Source of the DNA: Actinomadura chibensis NBRC 106107 | GTDB taxonomy: Bacteria; Actinomycetota; Actinomycetes; Streptosporangiales; Streptosporangiaceae | Length of the DNA: 64,000 bases | Reading direction: 5' to 3' | NCBI RefSeq assembly: GCF_001552135.1 | Contig: NZ_BCQP01000004.1 | Span: forward strand, 310,001-374,000 | Shown here: piece by piece, positions 25,917 to 34,603 of the stretch | How positions within the stretch are numbered: position 1 is the first letter of the stretch | Layout of the letters: each line of letters begins with the position of its first letter | Translations under genes and position numbers: made by a program | The notes under the pieces: model-generated | The model's database searches: none | What the model saw: the letters and a program-made list of their open reading frames with translations, nothing else | What the model was told of the DNA's origin: nothing

Positions 25917-26702
25917 ATGAGCGACGTCAGGGGAGTGGCCGTGACCGGCCGGCAGCAGAAACGGGCGCGCGGCGGCAGCCGGGTGCGGAGCGCCGTGCTG
26001 TGGGACGCCCTGCGCACCGTCCTCGACCGGATCGCCCCCGAGGACGGGCCCGGCGAGGTCGTCGACGTCGGCGGGGGCACCGGCGGGTTCGCCGTCCCGC
26101 TCGCCGAGCTCGGCCACCGGGTCACCGTCGTGGACGCCAACCCCGACGCGCTCGCCGCGCTGGAGCGCCGCGCCGCCGAGTCCGGGGTGCGGGTCCGCGC
26201 GGTGCAGGGCGACGCCGTCGACCTCCCCGACCTGCTCGGCCCGGACGCCGCCGACCTCGTGCTGTGCCACAGCGTCCTTGAGTACGTCGACGACCCGGCC
26301 GCCGCGATGGCCGCGCTGACCTCGACCGTCCGTCCGGGCGGGTCGGTCAGCGTGCTGGTCGCCGGGCAGGTCGCCGCCGTGCTGCACCGCGCCCTCGCCG
26401 GGCACTTCGACGACGCCCGCCGGGTGCTGGCCGACCCGGCCGGGCGCTGGGGCGACGGCGACCGGATGCCCCGCCGCTTCACCCGGGAGACGCTGTCGGA
26501 GCTGGTGCGCGGCGCGGGCCTGCGGGTCGCCGAGCTGCACGGCGTGCGCATCTTCGCCGACCTCGTGCCGAGCGGCATGCTGGACGGCGACGCGGGCTCG
26601 GCCGAGGCGCTGATCGCGCTGGAGTCGGCCGCCGCCGTCCACCCGGTCCTGCGTGACCTCGCCACCCAGCTCCACCTCGTGGCGGACAAGCCAGCAGAAT
26701 GA
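25917..26702 (+). CDS. Class I SAM-dependent methyltransferase
   Basis: A 261-aa Rossmann-like methyltransferase. Motif I is VVDVGGGTGGFAVPLAELG, the acidic ribose-binding residue is in VTVVDANPDALAALE, and LVLCHSVLEYVDDPAAAM is motif IV. The C-terminal part (MPRRFTRETLSELVRGAGLRVAEL) is typical of small-molecule methyltransferases of the SmtA/CmoM-like type. It sits between nusB and dinB; five bases separate it from dinB, so they share a transcript. The acceptor substrate is unknown. Confidence 0.9.
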   Translation: MSDVRGVAVTGRQQKRARGGSRVRSAVLWDALRTVLDRIAPEDGPGEVVDVGGGTGGFAVPLAELGHRVTVVDANPDALAALERRAAESGVRVRAVQGDAVDLPDLLGPDAADLVLCHSVLEYVDDPAAAMAALTSTVRPGGSVSVLVAGQVAAVLHRALAGHFDDARRVLADPAGRWGDGDRMPRRFTRETLSELVRGAGLRVAELHGVRIFADLVPSGMLDGDAGSAEALIALESAAAVHPVLRDLATQLHLVADKPAE

Positions 26703-26706
26703 CGCC

Positions 26707-27972
26707 GTGAGCCGCAAGCAGCAGCTTCACCGGCCGGGGCCGCAGCCGGGCCCGCCCGCCGACGACACCGGCTGCCACATCCTGCACGTCGACATGGACG
26801 CGTTCTTCGTCAGCGTCGAGCTGCTGGAGCGTCCGGAGCTGCGCGGGCGCCCCGTCATCGTCGGCGGGGCTGGGCCGCGCGGGGTGGTGTCGGCGGCGTC
26901 CTACGAGGCGCGGACGTTCGGCGTCCACTCGGCGATGCCGATGACGCGGGCGCGGCGGCTCTGCCCGCGGGCGGTCGTGCTGCCGGTGAGCCACGGCAAG
27001 TACGCGCGCGTCTCCGCCGCCGTGTTCGAGCTCTTCCGTTCGGTGACGCCACTGGTCGAGGGCCTGTCGCTGGACGAGGCGTTCCTCGACGTCGCGGGCG
27101 CCGGGCGGCGGCTCGGCCGCCCCGCCGAGATCGCCCGGCTGATCCGCGAGCAGGTCCGCGACCAGCAGGGCATCACCTGCTCGGTCGGGGTCGCCAGCAC
27201 CAAGTTCGTCGCGAAGCTTGCGTCCACGCGGTGCAAGCCCGACGGGCTGCTCGTCGTCCCGGCGGACGGCGTCGTCGGGTTCCTGCACCCGCTGCCCGTC
27301 GCGGCGCTGTGGGGCGTCGGGGAGCGGACGGAGCAGGCGCTCACCCGCCTCGGCCTGCGGACGGTCGGCCAGCTCGCCGAGGTCCCGCTCGCCACCCTCC
27401 AGCGGGAGCTGGGCAACGCGCTCGGCGCGCACCTGCACGAGCTGGCGTGGGGGCGCGACCCGCGCGAGGTCGTCCCGCACACCCCGGACAAGAGCATCGG
27501 CGCCGAGGAGACCTTCGACACCGACGTCGACGACCCGGAGGTCATCCGCCGGGAGCTGCTGCGGCTGTCGGAGAAGGTCGGCGCGCGGCTGCGCGCCGGC
27601 GGGAACGCGGGACGCACGGTCAGCGTCAAACTGCGGATGGCCAGCTTCAAGACGATCACCCGCGCGCGGACCCTCGCCGAGCCCACCGATCTCGCCCGTG
27701 TGATCTATGTCACAGCCCGTGAGCTCTATGAGGGCGCCGGGCTGGAACGGGTACGACTGAGGTTGGTCGGGGTGCGGGTCGAGAACCTCCGCCCCGCCGG
27801 CGAGGCCCCCCGTCAGCTCACCTTCGACGAGCCCGAACACGGCTGGCGTGAGGCCGAGCGAGCCATGGACCAGGTCGCGCACCGGTTCGGCAGCGGCGCG
27901 GTCCGCCCCGCCGCGCTGGTCCGGCGCGCGGAGCCCGGTGACGGACGTGACGGCAGGGACGGGACGCGATGA
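26707..27972 (+). CDS. dinB: DNA polymerase IV (Y-family)
   Basis: Translesion DNA polymerase. The 421-aa protein has the catalytic carboxylates in HVDMDAFFVSVE and SLDEAFLDV, the Y-family GVVSAASYEARTFGVHSAMP block, the finger residues HGKYARVS, helix-hairpin-helix motifs at VAALWGVGERTEQALTRLGL, and a little-finger domain with TVSVKLRMASFKTITRARTL. No canonical QLxLF beta-clamp motif ends the protein; a candidate is QLTFDE near residue 385. The GTG start at 26707 follows the methyltransferase stop by 4 bp and probably depends on translational coupling. Confidence 0.95.
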   Translation: MSRKQQLHRPGPQPGPPADDTGCHILHVDMDAFFVSVELLERPELRGRPVIVGGAGPRGVVSAASYEARTFGVHSAMPMTRARRLCPRAVVLPVSHGKYARVSAAVFELFRSVTPLVEGLSLDEAFLDVAGAGRRLGRPAEIARLIREQVRDQQGITCSVGVASTKFVAKLASTRCKPDGLLVVPADGVVGFLHPLPVAALWGVGERTEQALTRLGLRTVGQLAEVPLATLQRELGNALGAHLHELAWGRDPREVVPHTPDKSIGAEETFDTDVDDPEVIRRELLRLSEKVGARLRAGGNAGRTVSVKLRMASFKTITRARTLAEPTDLARVIYVTARELYEGAGLERVRLRLVGVRVENLRPAGEAPRQLTFDEPEHGWREAERAMDQVAHRFGSGAVRPAALVRRAEPGDGRDGRDGTR

Positions 27973-28043
27973 AAGATGGCTGTGGGGTGACCGGCGCGGG
28001 GCCCTCGACGGGCCGTTCGCTTTCGTACGCTCGACAGTGCTCG

Positions 28044-28049
28044 TATTCT
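28044..28049 (+). promoter_or_regulatory. -10 hexamer upstream of the DUF3040 gene
   Basis: TATTCT lies about 70 nt before the DUF3040 start codon and matches the TANNNT consensus; no convincing -35 is visible at 16-18 bp. Confidence 0.4.
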
Positions 28050-28119
28050 GGGCATATCACCGTTGACGTTCGCGTCCTGCATCGGAGACCCCGTCGCGGG
28101 GCTGTCGTTGGGAGGTGCC

Positions 28120-28527
28120 GTGCCGCTCTCTGAGCACGAGCAGCGCATGCTCGAACAGATCGAATCGGCCTTGTACGCCGAGGATCCGAAGTTCGCTCAC
28201 GCGGTCCGCTCGACGAACCCGCAGGTCCACTACAAGCGGCGGATCGTCAAGGCGGCCTTCGGCTTCGTGGTCGGCGTCGGCGCCCTGATGGCCGGTCTCG
28301 TGATCAACCAGGGGTCCGTCACCATCGCGGTCAGCGTGACCGGCTTCCTGCTCATGGTCGTCTGCTGCGTCTGGGCGCTGACGAGCTGGAAGCGGATGAC
28401 CGGAATCGGCACCGAGCCCGCCGCCCGGGGCGGCGGAGGCGGCGGCGGGCGGTCGGCGAGACCGGCCAAGGCCGGATTCATGGAGCGCATGGAAGAGCGC
28501 TGGCGCCGCCGCACCGAAGGCGACTGA
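28120..28527 (+). CDS. DUF3040 membrane protein
   Basis: A 135-aa actinobacterial protein of unknown role. The N terminus PLSEHEQRMLEQIESALYAEDPKFA is the DUF3040 signature and is usually found next to the dcw cluster, as here. Two predicted membrane helices lie at about 45-62 and 67-87, followed by a glycine-rich and basic tail ending in an amphipathic helix MERMEERWRRR. I chose the GTG at 28120 because GGGAGG is 4-5 nt upstream and the protein then begins with the family motif. A long hairpin follows the gene. Confidence 0.85.
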   Translation: MPLSEHEQRMLEQIESALYAEDPKFAHAVRSTNPQVHYKRRIVKAAFGFVVGVGALMAGLVINQGSVTIAVSVTGFLLMVVCCVWALTSWKRMTGIGTEPAARGGGGGGGRSARPAKAGFMERMEERWRRRTEGD

Positions 28528-28592
28528 CGAAAGCCCCCTGGCCGCGCCGCCGGTGGACGTCCGGTAGCGGCGACAGGGGCACGGTTCTCTCC

Positions 28593-28631
28593 CGTCCCGG
28601 CCGTACGCGGGTTCCCCGCGGGGCCGGGACG
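28593..28631. terminator. Strong bidirectional hairpin terminator
   Basis: CGTCCCGGCC and GGCCGGGACG form a 10-bp outer stem, and CGCGGG with CCCGCG forms a nested 6-bp stem with a 3-nt loop. It lies between the convergent DUF3040 and transglutaminase genes. Confidence 0.75.
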
Positions 28632-28653
28632 AACTCTTTCCCGGGGCCGCGCG

Positions 28654-31107
28654 CTACCGGCGGCGGAGCCGGGCGGGCAGGTCGTTGAGGCGGGCGGTGA
28701 CGTCCAGCGCGCGGTCGGCGGCCGTCCGCAGCGCCGTCCCGGTCTGCTTCATCGTGGACGGCGGCAGCAGCCGGGCCCGCCAGCGGGCGCGGCGGCCGAC
28801 GGACGCGGCGAACGCCTCGCGGACCGTCCGGACGTCCGCGCGCAGCCGCTCCGCCGGCTCGGCGGACCGCGACAGCGAGTACCGGGCCAGTTCCTCGGCG
28901 CGGGCGATGCGGGTGAGGGCCTGCGCGCCCGCCTCGTCCAGTTCCAGCAGCTCGCCGAGCCGCCGCGCGGTGGCGCGCGGCGAGTCGCTCGCCCGCCATT
29001 CGAGCCCGTGGTCGAGCGCGTCGGCGCGCATCTCCCGCCACGCCGCGTGCGCGGCGCCCGCCGGGTCGTGCCCCGCCGCCGGGGCGGGCGCCCTCGGCCG
29101 CGGCTTCGGCGGCGGCGCCAGCGCGGCCCAGCGGCGGCGGCGCGTGAACATCCGCAGCGCCATCGGGACGGCGAGCAGCAGCAGGACCAGCACCCCGCCC
29201 GCGACCCACGGCGCCGCCGTGAACCCGCCGTTCCCGCCGTCCCGCCCGGCGGCGGCCTCCTCGCCGCCCTCGTCGTTGCGGTGCCGCGCGGACGGCGACG
29301 GCGCGGGGGAGTCGGTGTCGGTCGGGGACGAGGTGTCCGGCGTCTCGGCGGTGCTGCTCTCCGACCCGCCGCCGACGCTGACCGCCGGAAGGCTGTAGCC
29401 GGGCGCGACGGCGGTGCCCTGCCCGGCCGCGCCCGCCGGGGTCGGCTCGAACCGCACCCATCCGGAGCCCTCGAAGTACAGCTCGGGCCAGGCGTGCGCG
29501 TCCCGCGACCGGACGACCCACTCGCCCGGCCGGACCTCGCTGCCCGGTGTGTAGCCCATCGCGACCCGGGACGGGATGCCGAGGATCCGCGCCATCAGCG
29601 CCATCGACGCGGCGAACTGCTCGCAGTAGCCGCGCTTGCTGTGCAGCAGGAAGTCGGCGAGGTCGCCGCCGCGCTGCGGCGCGGGCGCGTTCAGGTCGTA
29701 GCTGAACCCGCCGGTCTGGGTGAACCAGCGCTGCAGCCGCACCGCCTGCGCCAGCGCCGACGACGACCCGGCGGTGATCTGCTGCGCGAGCTGCCTCACC
29801 TGCGGCGGGACATTGCGCGGCACCGCCGTGTAGTGCGCGACGACCTCGGTCGGGTAGGTGCCGGCGGCGGCGAGCTGCGCGGCCGTCGGCCGCGCCCGCA
29901 GGCTGCGCACGGTGTAGTCGCGCCCGCCCGCGGAGTCGCGCAGCGAGTACAGCATCAGCGACGGGCCGTGCACCCGCCAGTCGCCCTTGACCGACACGCG
30001 GGACGGCGCGTACGGCACCGGCAGGAACGTCATGTCCTTCACCGCGGACCGCACGTGCACCCTGGTCGTCACCTCGCGGACGGACGCGACCGACAGCCCC
30101 GGCGGGGCGGGCAGGTCCCGGCCGTCGAGCCGGTCCTTGGCGCTGCTCTGCAGCGGGCTGTAGGTCCACCGGTCGCCGTCGAACTTGTCGAGGGCGTAGA
30201 GGCGCAGGTAGTCGGGGCCGTCCGGGTCGTCGGTCTTGTAGGTGAGGACGATGGAGTCGTCCAGCCGGGTCAGCTCCCGCTTCAGGCTGACCAGCGGGTC
30301 GGGCGTCGTGACCGTCTGCGTGCCGCCGCCCGCGCCGCCGCCCATGCCGAGCATCCCGCGCGGCTGGAGCCCCGGCACGGCCGCGGGGACGAGCACCGCC
30401 ACGGCGACCGCGCCGACCGCGATCCGGCGCCCGGACGCGGCGAGCGCCGCCGCGTCCGGCCGGACGGACGGCTCCTCCGGCGGCACCGCGCCCGCGAGGG
30501 GCACCTCCCGCTGGCGCTGGTAGGAGGTGACCATCCGCCCCCAGCCGCCGACCTGCTCGCGGGAGTCGGCCATCAGCAGGCCGAGGAAGCCGAGCGCGCC
30601 CGCGCCGAACGCCAGCCAGTTGACGCCGTCCTCGCGGACCGCGGCGGGCACGCTGTACATGGCGAGTAGCGGCAGGCCGGCGGGCGCGGCGCGGCGCAGC
30701 CGCACCGCGAGCAGGTCGACCAGCACGGCGACCAGCCCGACCCCGGCCGCGACCAAGAGCTCGATGCCGGGCAGCAGCGGGACGGGCGCGGCGTACCGGT
30801 TCGCCGCCAGCCAGCCGTTCTCGCCGAGGTCGACGAGGTGCCGCACCGACGCGGGCGAGGGCAGCACGAACCACGACTCGGCCGGCGCGTACGCGAGGTT
30901 CAGGTAGAGCAGCAGCCCGACCAGCCCGAACAGCAGGTTGACCGGCGCGGGGAGCCGCAGCCGCCGGGCCAGCAGCCCGGCGCCGCCGACCGCGAGCACC
31001 GAGCCGAACCCGGCCCAGAACCAGCCGCTGCGCTCGAACAGCGGGTAGAGGCCGAGGGAGCCGGCGAGCGTCGCGAGGCCCGCCATCACCGTGATCCGGA
31101 GTCTCAT
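28654..31107 (-). CDS. Transglutaminase-like membrane protein (TgpA family)
   Basis: An 817-aa protein with about six N-terminal membrane helices, a TgpA N-terminal region, a transglutaminase core facing outside, a low-complexity Ser/Thr/Pro linker, another membrane helix (WVAGGVLVLLLLAVPMAL) and a C-terminal DUF4129 region. The core has KRGYCEQFAASMALMARILGIPSRVAMGYTPG with Cys495 and SRDAHAWPELYFEGSGWVRFEPTP with His538. The third catalytic position, usually Asp, appears as Glu554 (RFEPTP), a common variant in this group. It overlaps the DUF58 gene by 4 bp, and the MoxR-DUF58-TgpA set probably forms a chaperone-assisted envelope complex. Substrate unknown. Confidence 0.92.
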   Translation of the reverse strand: MRLRITVMAGLATLAGSLGLYPLFERSGWFWAGFGSVLAVGGAGLLARRLRLPAPVNLLFGLVGLLLYLNLAYAPAESWFVLPSPASVRHLVDLGENGWLAANRYAAPVPLLPGIELLVAAGVGLVAVLVDLLAVRLRRAAPAGLPLLAMYSVPAAVREDGVNWLAFGAGALGFLGLLMADSREQVGGWGRMVTSYQRQREVPLAGAVPPEEPSVRPDAAALAASGRRIAVGAVAVAVLVPAAVPGLQPRGMLGMGGGAGGGTQTVTTPDPLVSLKRELTRLDDSIVLTYKTDDPDGPDYLRLYALDKFDGDRWTYSPLQSSAKDRLDGRDLPAPPGLSVASVREVTTRVHVRSAVKDMTFLPVPYAPSRVSVKGDWRVHGPSLMLYSLRDSAGGRDYTVRSLRARPTAAQLAAAGTYPTEVVAHYTAVPRNVPPQVRQLAQQITAGSSSALAQAVRLQRWFTQTGGFSYDLNAPAPQRGGDLADFLLHSKRGYCEQFAASMALMARILGIPSRVAMGYTPGSEVRPGEWVVRSRDAHAWPELYFEGSGWVRFEPTPAGAAGQGTAVAPGYSLPAVSVGGGSESSTAETPDTSSPTDTDSPAPSPSARHRNDEGGEEAAAGRDGGNGGFTAAPWVAGGVLVLLLLAVPMALRMFTRRRRWAALAPPPKPRPRAPAPAAGHDPAGAAHAAWREMRADALDHGLEWRASDSPRATARRLGELLELDEAGAQALTRIARAEELARYSLSRSAEPAERLRADVRTVREAFAASVGRRARWRARLLPPSTMKQTGTALRTAADRALDVTARLNDLPARLRRR

Positions 31108-32393
31108 GCGCCGCCCTTGACGAAGTCCTCGCCGGTCCGTCCGGCCCGTCCCCACGCCCCGGCCAGCTCCGCCGCCGTCCGGACCGTCACCACCCGCCAG
31201 CCGCCCGCGCGCAGCAGCCCCGCCGCCGACGCCGCGGCCGGCTCCGCGGCCGGTTCGCCGCCGGTCGCGGCGGCCCGCGCGCTCTGCCCTTCGACGAGGA
31301 CGGCGACGCACGTCCCGGCGCCGCGCCGCGTCGCCGCGACCGCCCGCGCCTCCTCCCGCGACAGCGCGCCGAACACCGCGACGACCAGCCCGTCGCCCTC
31401 GCGCGCCCCGCCCGCCCCGCCGCGCAGCGCGGCGATGCCCGCCGACAGCGACCGCGACGGCGACCGGCGCGCCACCGCGAGGGCGTCCAGCAGCAAGCCC
31501 TCGAACGCGCCCTCCGACGCGGTGGCCGGGAGCGTCTCGCCCATGTCGGTGACGTAGCGCAGGTTCATCCCCGTCCGGACGAGGTGCACCCCGACCGACG
31601 CGGTCGCCGACACCGCCTGCTCGAACGACCCGCCGGGCCCGTCGCCCCAGTGCGCGCTGCGGCGGGTGTCGAGGAACAGCGTGCCGCTGCTCTGGAAGTG
31701 CTGCTCCTCCCGCCGGACCATCAGCTCGCCGTGCCGCGCCGTGGACCGCCAGTGGACGCGGCGCAGGTCGTCGCCGTGCCGGTACTCGCGCGGGGTCACG
31801 TCGTCCTCGCCCGCGGCGGACACGGCGCGGGCGATGCTGTCGCCGCCGCCCGTCCACGCGCCGGACAGCCGCCCGGCCGGGAGCGCGACGATCGCGGGCG
31901 TCACCGTCAGCGTGTCGGACAGGCTGAACGACCGGACCAGCTCCACCATCCCGAACGGGTCGGCGAGCCGGACGGTCAGCGGCCCGACGCGGTAGCGCCC
32001 GCGCACGTCGGAGCGGATGCGGTAGCCGAGCTCACGCCTGCCGTGCGGCTCGATCCGGTCGAGCACGAACCGGGCCCGCCCGCCGAGCGCGTAGGGCACC
32101 CGGTCCTCCACCATGAGCAGCCCGCTCGGCAGCCGGGACACGTTCTCCAGCCGCAGGTCGACGCGGGACTCGCGGCCGACCGGCAGCCGCGCCGGGTCCA
32201 GCCGCCGCGCGCAGGCCAGCCGGTACCGCGTCCGCGACACCGCGAGCGTGCACAGCAGCGGCAGCACCAGCACCAGCACGCCCGCGCGCAGCAGGTCGCG
32301 CTCGCCGAGGACGAACGCGCACACGATCGCGGTCGCACCCGCCGCGACGAAGGACCGGCCGCGGGTGGTGAGACCGCCCAGCGCTCGTCTCAA
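31104..32393 (-). CDS. DUF58 domain-containing protein
   Basis: A 429-aa membrane-anchored protein. Two N-terminal hydrophobic segments (FVAAGATAIVCAFVLGE and RAGVLVLVLPLLCTLAV) precede an Ig-like region and the DUF58 signature DDVTPREYRHGDDLRRVHWRSTARHGELMVRREEQ. A vWA-like C-terminal part follows. DUF58 proteins almost always occur with MoxR ATPases and transglutaminase-like proteins, exactly as here. The last bases overlap the start of the transglutaminase gene (ATGA), and the gene begins 3 bp after the MoxR stop. Exact role unknown; likely an adaptor or substrate of MoxR. Confidence 0.93.
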   Translation of the reverse strand: MRRALGGLTTRGRSFVAAGATAIVCAFVLGERDLLRAGVLVLVLPLLCTLAVSRTRYRLACARRLDPARLPVGRESRVDLRLENVSRLPSGLLMVEDRVPYALGGRARFVLDRIEPHGRRELGYRIRSDVRGRYRVGPLTVRLADPFGMVELVRSFSLSDTLTVTPAIVALPAGRLSGAWTGGGDSIARAVSAAGEDDVTPREYRHGDDLRRVHWRSTARHGELMVRREEQHFQSSGTLFLDTRRSAHWGDGPGGSFEQAVSATASVGVHLVRTGMNLRYVTDMGETLPATASEGAFEGLLLDALAVARRSPSRSLSAGIAALRGGAGGAREGDGLVVAVFGALSREEARAVAATRRGAGTCVAVLVEGQSARAAATGGEPAAEPAAASAAGLLRAGGWRVVTVRTAAELAGAWGRAGRTGEDFVKGGA

Positions 32394-32396
32394 CGC

Positions 32397-33443
32397 TCAC
32401 TTCCCAGGGGACGGAACCGGCAGACGTTTCACGAGGTCGGCCACGACCTGCTCGGGGCGGCGCCGGTCGACCTGCGCCTCCGCGGTCGGCAGCAGCCGGT
32501 GCGCGAGGACGGGGACGGCGAGGTCCTGCACGTCGTCGGGGACGACGTAGTCGCGGTCGTCGAGCGCCGCGTACGCCCGCGCGGCGCGCACGAGGTGCAG
32601 CGTCGCCCGCGGCGACGCGCCGAGCCGCAGCTCCGGGTGCCCGCGGGTGGCGCCGACCAGGTCGATGGCGTACTGCCGCACGGCCTGCGAGACGTGCTGC
32701 CCGCGGACGACCTCGATCAGGTCGCGGACGTCGGAGGCGTGTGCCACCGGGCTGAGCCGGTCGAGCGGGGACGCCTGCCCGTGCGTGTCGAGCATCTCCA
32801 TCTCGGCGGCCGGGTCGGGGTAGCCCATCGAGATGCGGGCGGTGAACCGGTCGCGCTGCGCCTCCGGCAGCGGGTAGGTGCCCTCCATCTCGACCGGGTT
32901 CTGGGTGGAGATCACCATGAACGGCGGCTCCAGCTCGTAGGTGGTGCCGTCCACCGTGACCTGGCGCTCCTCCATGCACTCCAGCAGCGCCGACTGCGTC
33001 TTCGGGGACGCGCGGTTGATCTCGTCCCCGACCACGATGTTGGCGAACACCGGGCCCGGCTTGAACTCGAACTCGCGCAGCTCCTGGTTGTAGGCGCTGA
33101 CCCCGGTGATGTCGCTGGGCAGCAGGTCGGGGGTGAACTGCACGCGCCGCACCGAGCAGTCGACCGAGCGCGCGAGCGCCTTGGCGAGCATCGTCTTGCC
33201 GACGCCGGGGACGTCCTCGATCAGCAGGTGCCCCTCGGCCAGCAGCACCGTCAGCGCGAGCCGCACCACCGCGGGCTTGCCCTCGATCACCGACTCGACC
33301 GCGTCCCGGATCTTGTTCGCGACCTGGACGAGGCCGTCCAGGCCCGGTCCCGACGCCGCGCGCGGCCGGCCGCCCCGCCTGGCAGTGCGGGAGGACGGGG
33401 GGTCGGTCTCCATGAACGACTCGCCGTGCGTGCCTACTGCCAC
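32397..33443 (-). CDS. MoxR-family AAA+ ATPase
   Basis: A 348-aa AAA+ chaperone-like ATPase. Walker A is EDVPGVGKTMLAKALA, Walker B NIVVGDEINRASPKTQSALLECMEE, sensor 1 VISTQNPVE, and the lid GYPDPAAEMEML. The region RVQFTPDLLPSDITGV is the MoxR-specific insertion. The GTG at 33443 is favoured because GGAGG lies 5 nt upstream; the TTG one codon earlier is too close. MoxR proteins remodel vWA-domain partners, here the DUF58 protein. The gene is divergent from the dcw cluster. Confidence 0.93.
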   Translation of the reverse strand: MAVGTHGESFMETDPPSSRTARRGGRPRAASGPGLDGLVQVANKIRDAVESVIEGKPAVVRLALTVLLAEGHLLIEDVPGVGKTMLAKALARSVDCSVRRVQFTPDLLPSDITGVSAYNQELREFEFKPGPVFANIVVGDEINRASPKTQSALLECMEERQVTVDGTTYELEPPFMVISTQNPVEMEGTYPLPEAQRDRFTARISMGYPDPAAEMEMLDTHGQASPLDRLSPVAHASDVRDLIEVVRGQHVSQAVRQYAIDLVGATRGHPELRLGASPRATLHLVRAARAYAALDDRDYVVPDDVQDLAVPVLAHRLLPTAEAQVDRRRPEQVVADLVKRLPVPSPGK

Positions 33444-33838
33444 CAAACCCTCCTCAACCGTCCGGCCGGGACGTGTGCTCGACGGCCCCCGGATCGGAGG
33501 CCGGTCGCCGCGCGGCCGGTGCGGCGCTCCGTGCGCTCGTCCAACCGACAGTACGTCGTCGGCGGGCCCGTCGCGATGTTCATGGTGAACGCGAGCCCAT
33601 TGTGCTCCACGGGATCGGCCGCCGAGCCCCGCGCGCCCTCCACTTCACCCCACGTTCGCTCCGCGCCCTCCCGCCGCCGGTCCGTTCCGTTCTCCGGGAT
33701 GAACGGCGGATGAGCCATTTCCGGCCGTTTTCCCGGATCGCGGCACGCGGACGGCGCGCGCCGCGCCCCCACTCCGCACCACCCCCTCTGAGCTGGGGAT
33801 ACGTCCGCAGAATCGGCCTCTGGAACGTGTTTTTCTTG
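33444..33838. other. Gene-free stretch between moxR and the mraZ promoter
   Basis: About 395 bp with no supported gene. It holds the divergent moxR upstream region; TACTGT reads on the minus strand near 33550 and could be a -10 for moxR. AT content rises locally near 33700-33840, ending at the mraZ promoter. A plus-strand open frame here has no ribosome site and no recognisable sequence. Confidence 0.5.
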
Positions 33839-33866
33839 TTGACGGTGGGGAAGAGTGGAGTAGAGT
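33839..33866 (+). promoter_or_regulatory. Promoter of the mraZ/dcw operon
   Basis: A -35 TTGACG (33839-33844) and -10 TAGAGT (33861-33866) are separated by 16 bp, the best sigma-70-type match in the window. Transcription would begin near 33873 and read into mraZ at 33918. Confidence 0.75.
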
Positions 33867-33880
33867 GGGGCGCCGTGGGG
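33845..33880 (+). promoter_or_regulatory. Four MraZ-box repeats, 10-bp period
   Basis: GTGGGG, GTGGAG, GTGGGG and GTGGGG begin at 33845, 33855, 33865 and 33875, exactly 10 bp apart. In the known MraZ operator, TGGGN units are separated by 5 nt, the same period. The boxes overlap the spacer, the -10 and the start of transcription, fitting autorepression by MraZ. Confidence 0.75.
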
Positions 33881-33917
33881 AGCGGTTGCGCCCCCCGCGG
33901 CGCGGGAGGTGGGGCCG

Positions 33918-34349
33918 GTGTTCCTCGGCACCCATTCACCGCGTCTCGACGACAAGGGACGACTGTTCCTGCCGGCGAAGTACCGCGAGGAGCTGTCGGG
34001 GGGATTGGTGATCACGAAGGGCCAGGAACGCTGCCTGTACGTCTTCCCCATGGCGGAGTTCCAGCGGATTACCGAGGCTCTGCGTGCCGCGCCCGTCACC
34101 GAGAAGGCCGTGCGGAGCTACAGCCGGGTCTTCTTCGCCAGCGCGTCCGACGAGGTGCCCGACAAACAGGGCCGCGTCACGATACCGCCGCCGCTGCGCA
34201 AGTACGCGGGGCTCACCCGCGACTGCGCCGTCATCGGAGCCAACACGCGCTTGGAGATCTGGGACGCCCAGGCCTGGGAGACCTACCTGGAGCAGGAGGA
34301 GGAGACGTTCTCCGACGTCTCGGAGGAGGTGTTGCCAGGGATCCTCTGA
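33918..34349 (+). CDS. mraZ: Transcriptional regulator MraZ
   Basis: A 143-aa AbrB-like double-SpoVT protein, first gene of the dcw cluster and its repressor in other bacteria. It has two DXXXR modules: [18 protein letters not shown] and [17 protein letters not shown] chose the GTG at 33918 because the protein then begins [15 protein letters not shown], the standard family start, with GGGAGG 8 nt upstream; a GTG three codons earlier overlaps that ribosome site. Four TGGNG boxes in its promoter suggest autoregulation. A 254-bp gap separates it from rsmH, in which I see no gene or clear second promoter. Confidence 0.96.
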   Translation: MFLGTHSPRLDDKGRLFLPAKYREELSGGLVITKGQERCLYVFPMAEFQRITEALRAAPVTEKAVRSYSRVFFASASDEVPDKQGRVTIPPPLRKYAGLTRDCAVIGANTRLEIWDAQAWETYLEQEEETFSDVSEEVLPGIL

Positions 34350-34603
34350 GGAACGACTCGTCGGTCCGATGACCGGCAATGGCCCACGTTCGGCCAGGTC
34401 TCCAGCCGCTCTCCTAGCCATCTGGCGCAGCTTCCCCGGCGCCAGGCGGCGACCCCCGCGCAACGTCGCGGTGAACTTCCTCCAGGGCAGCGGATGGGGA
34501 CCTGGCCGGGCGAGGCCGCCGCCGGGGGGTTTCGGAATCGGTCGTCCGGCCGGCGATGCCACGCAGTCCGCGAGCTAGGTGGCAACAGTACTGGGGGTGG
34601 AGC

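Noticed and set aside
33575..33713. Small plus-strand gene upstream of mraZ
   Set aside because: No ribosome site, no promoter of its own and no recognisable sequence; it is the end of a longer antisense frame.
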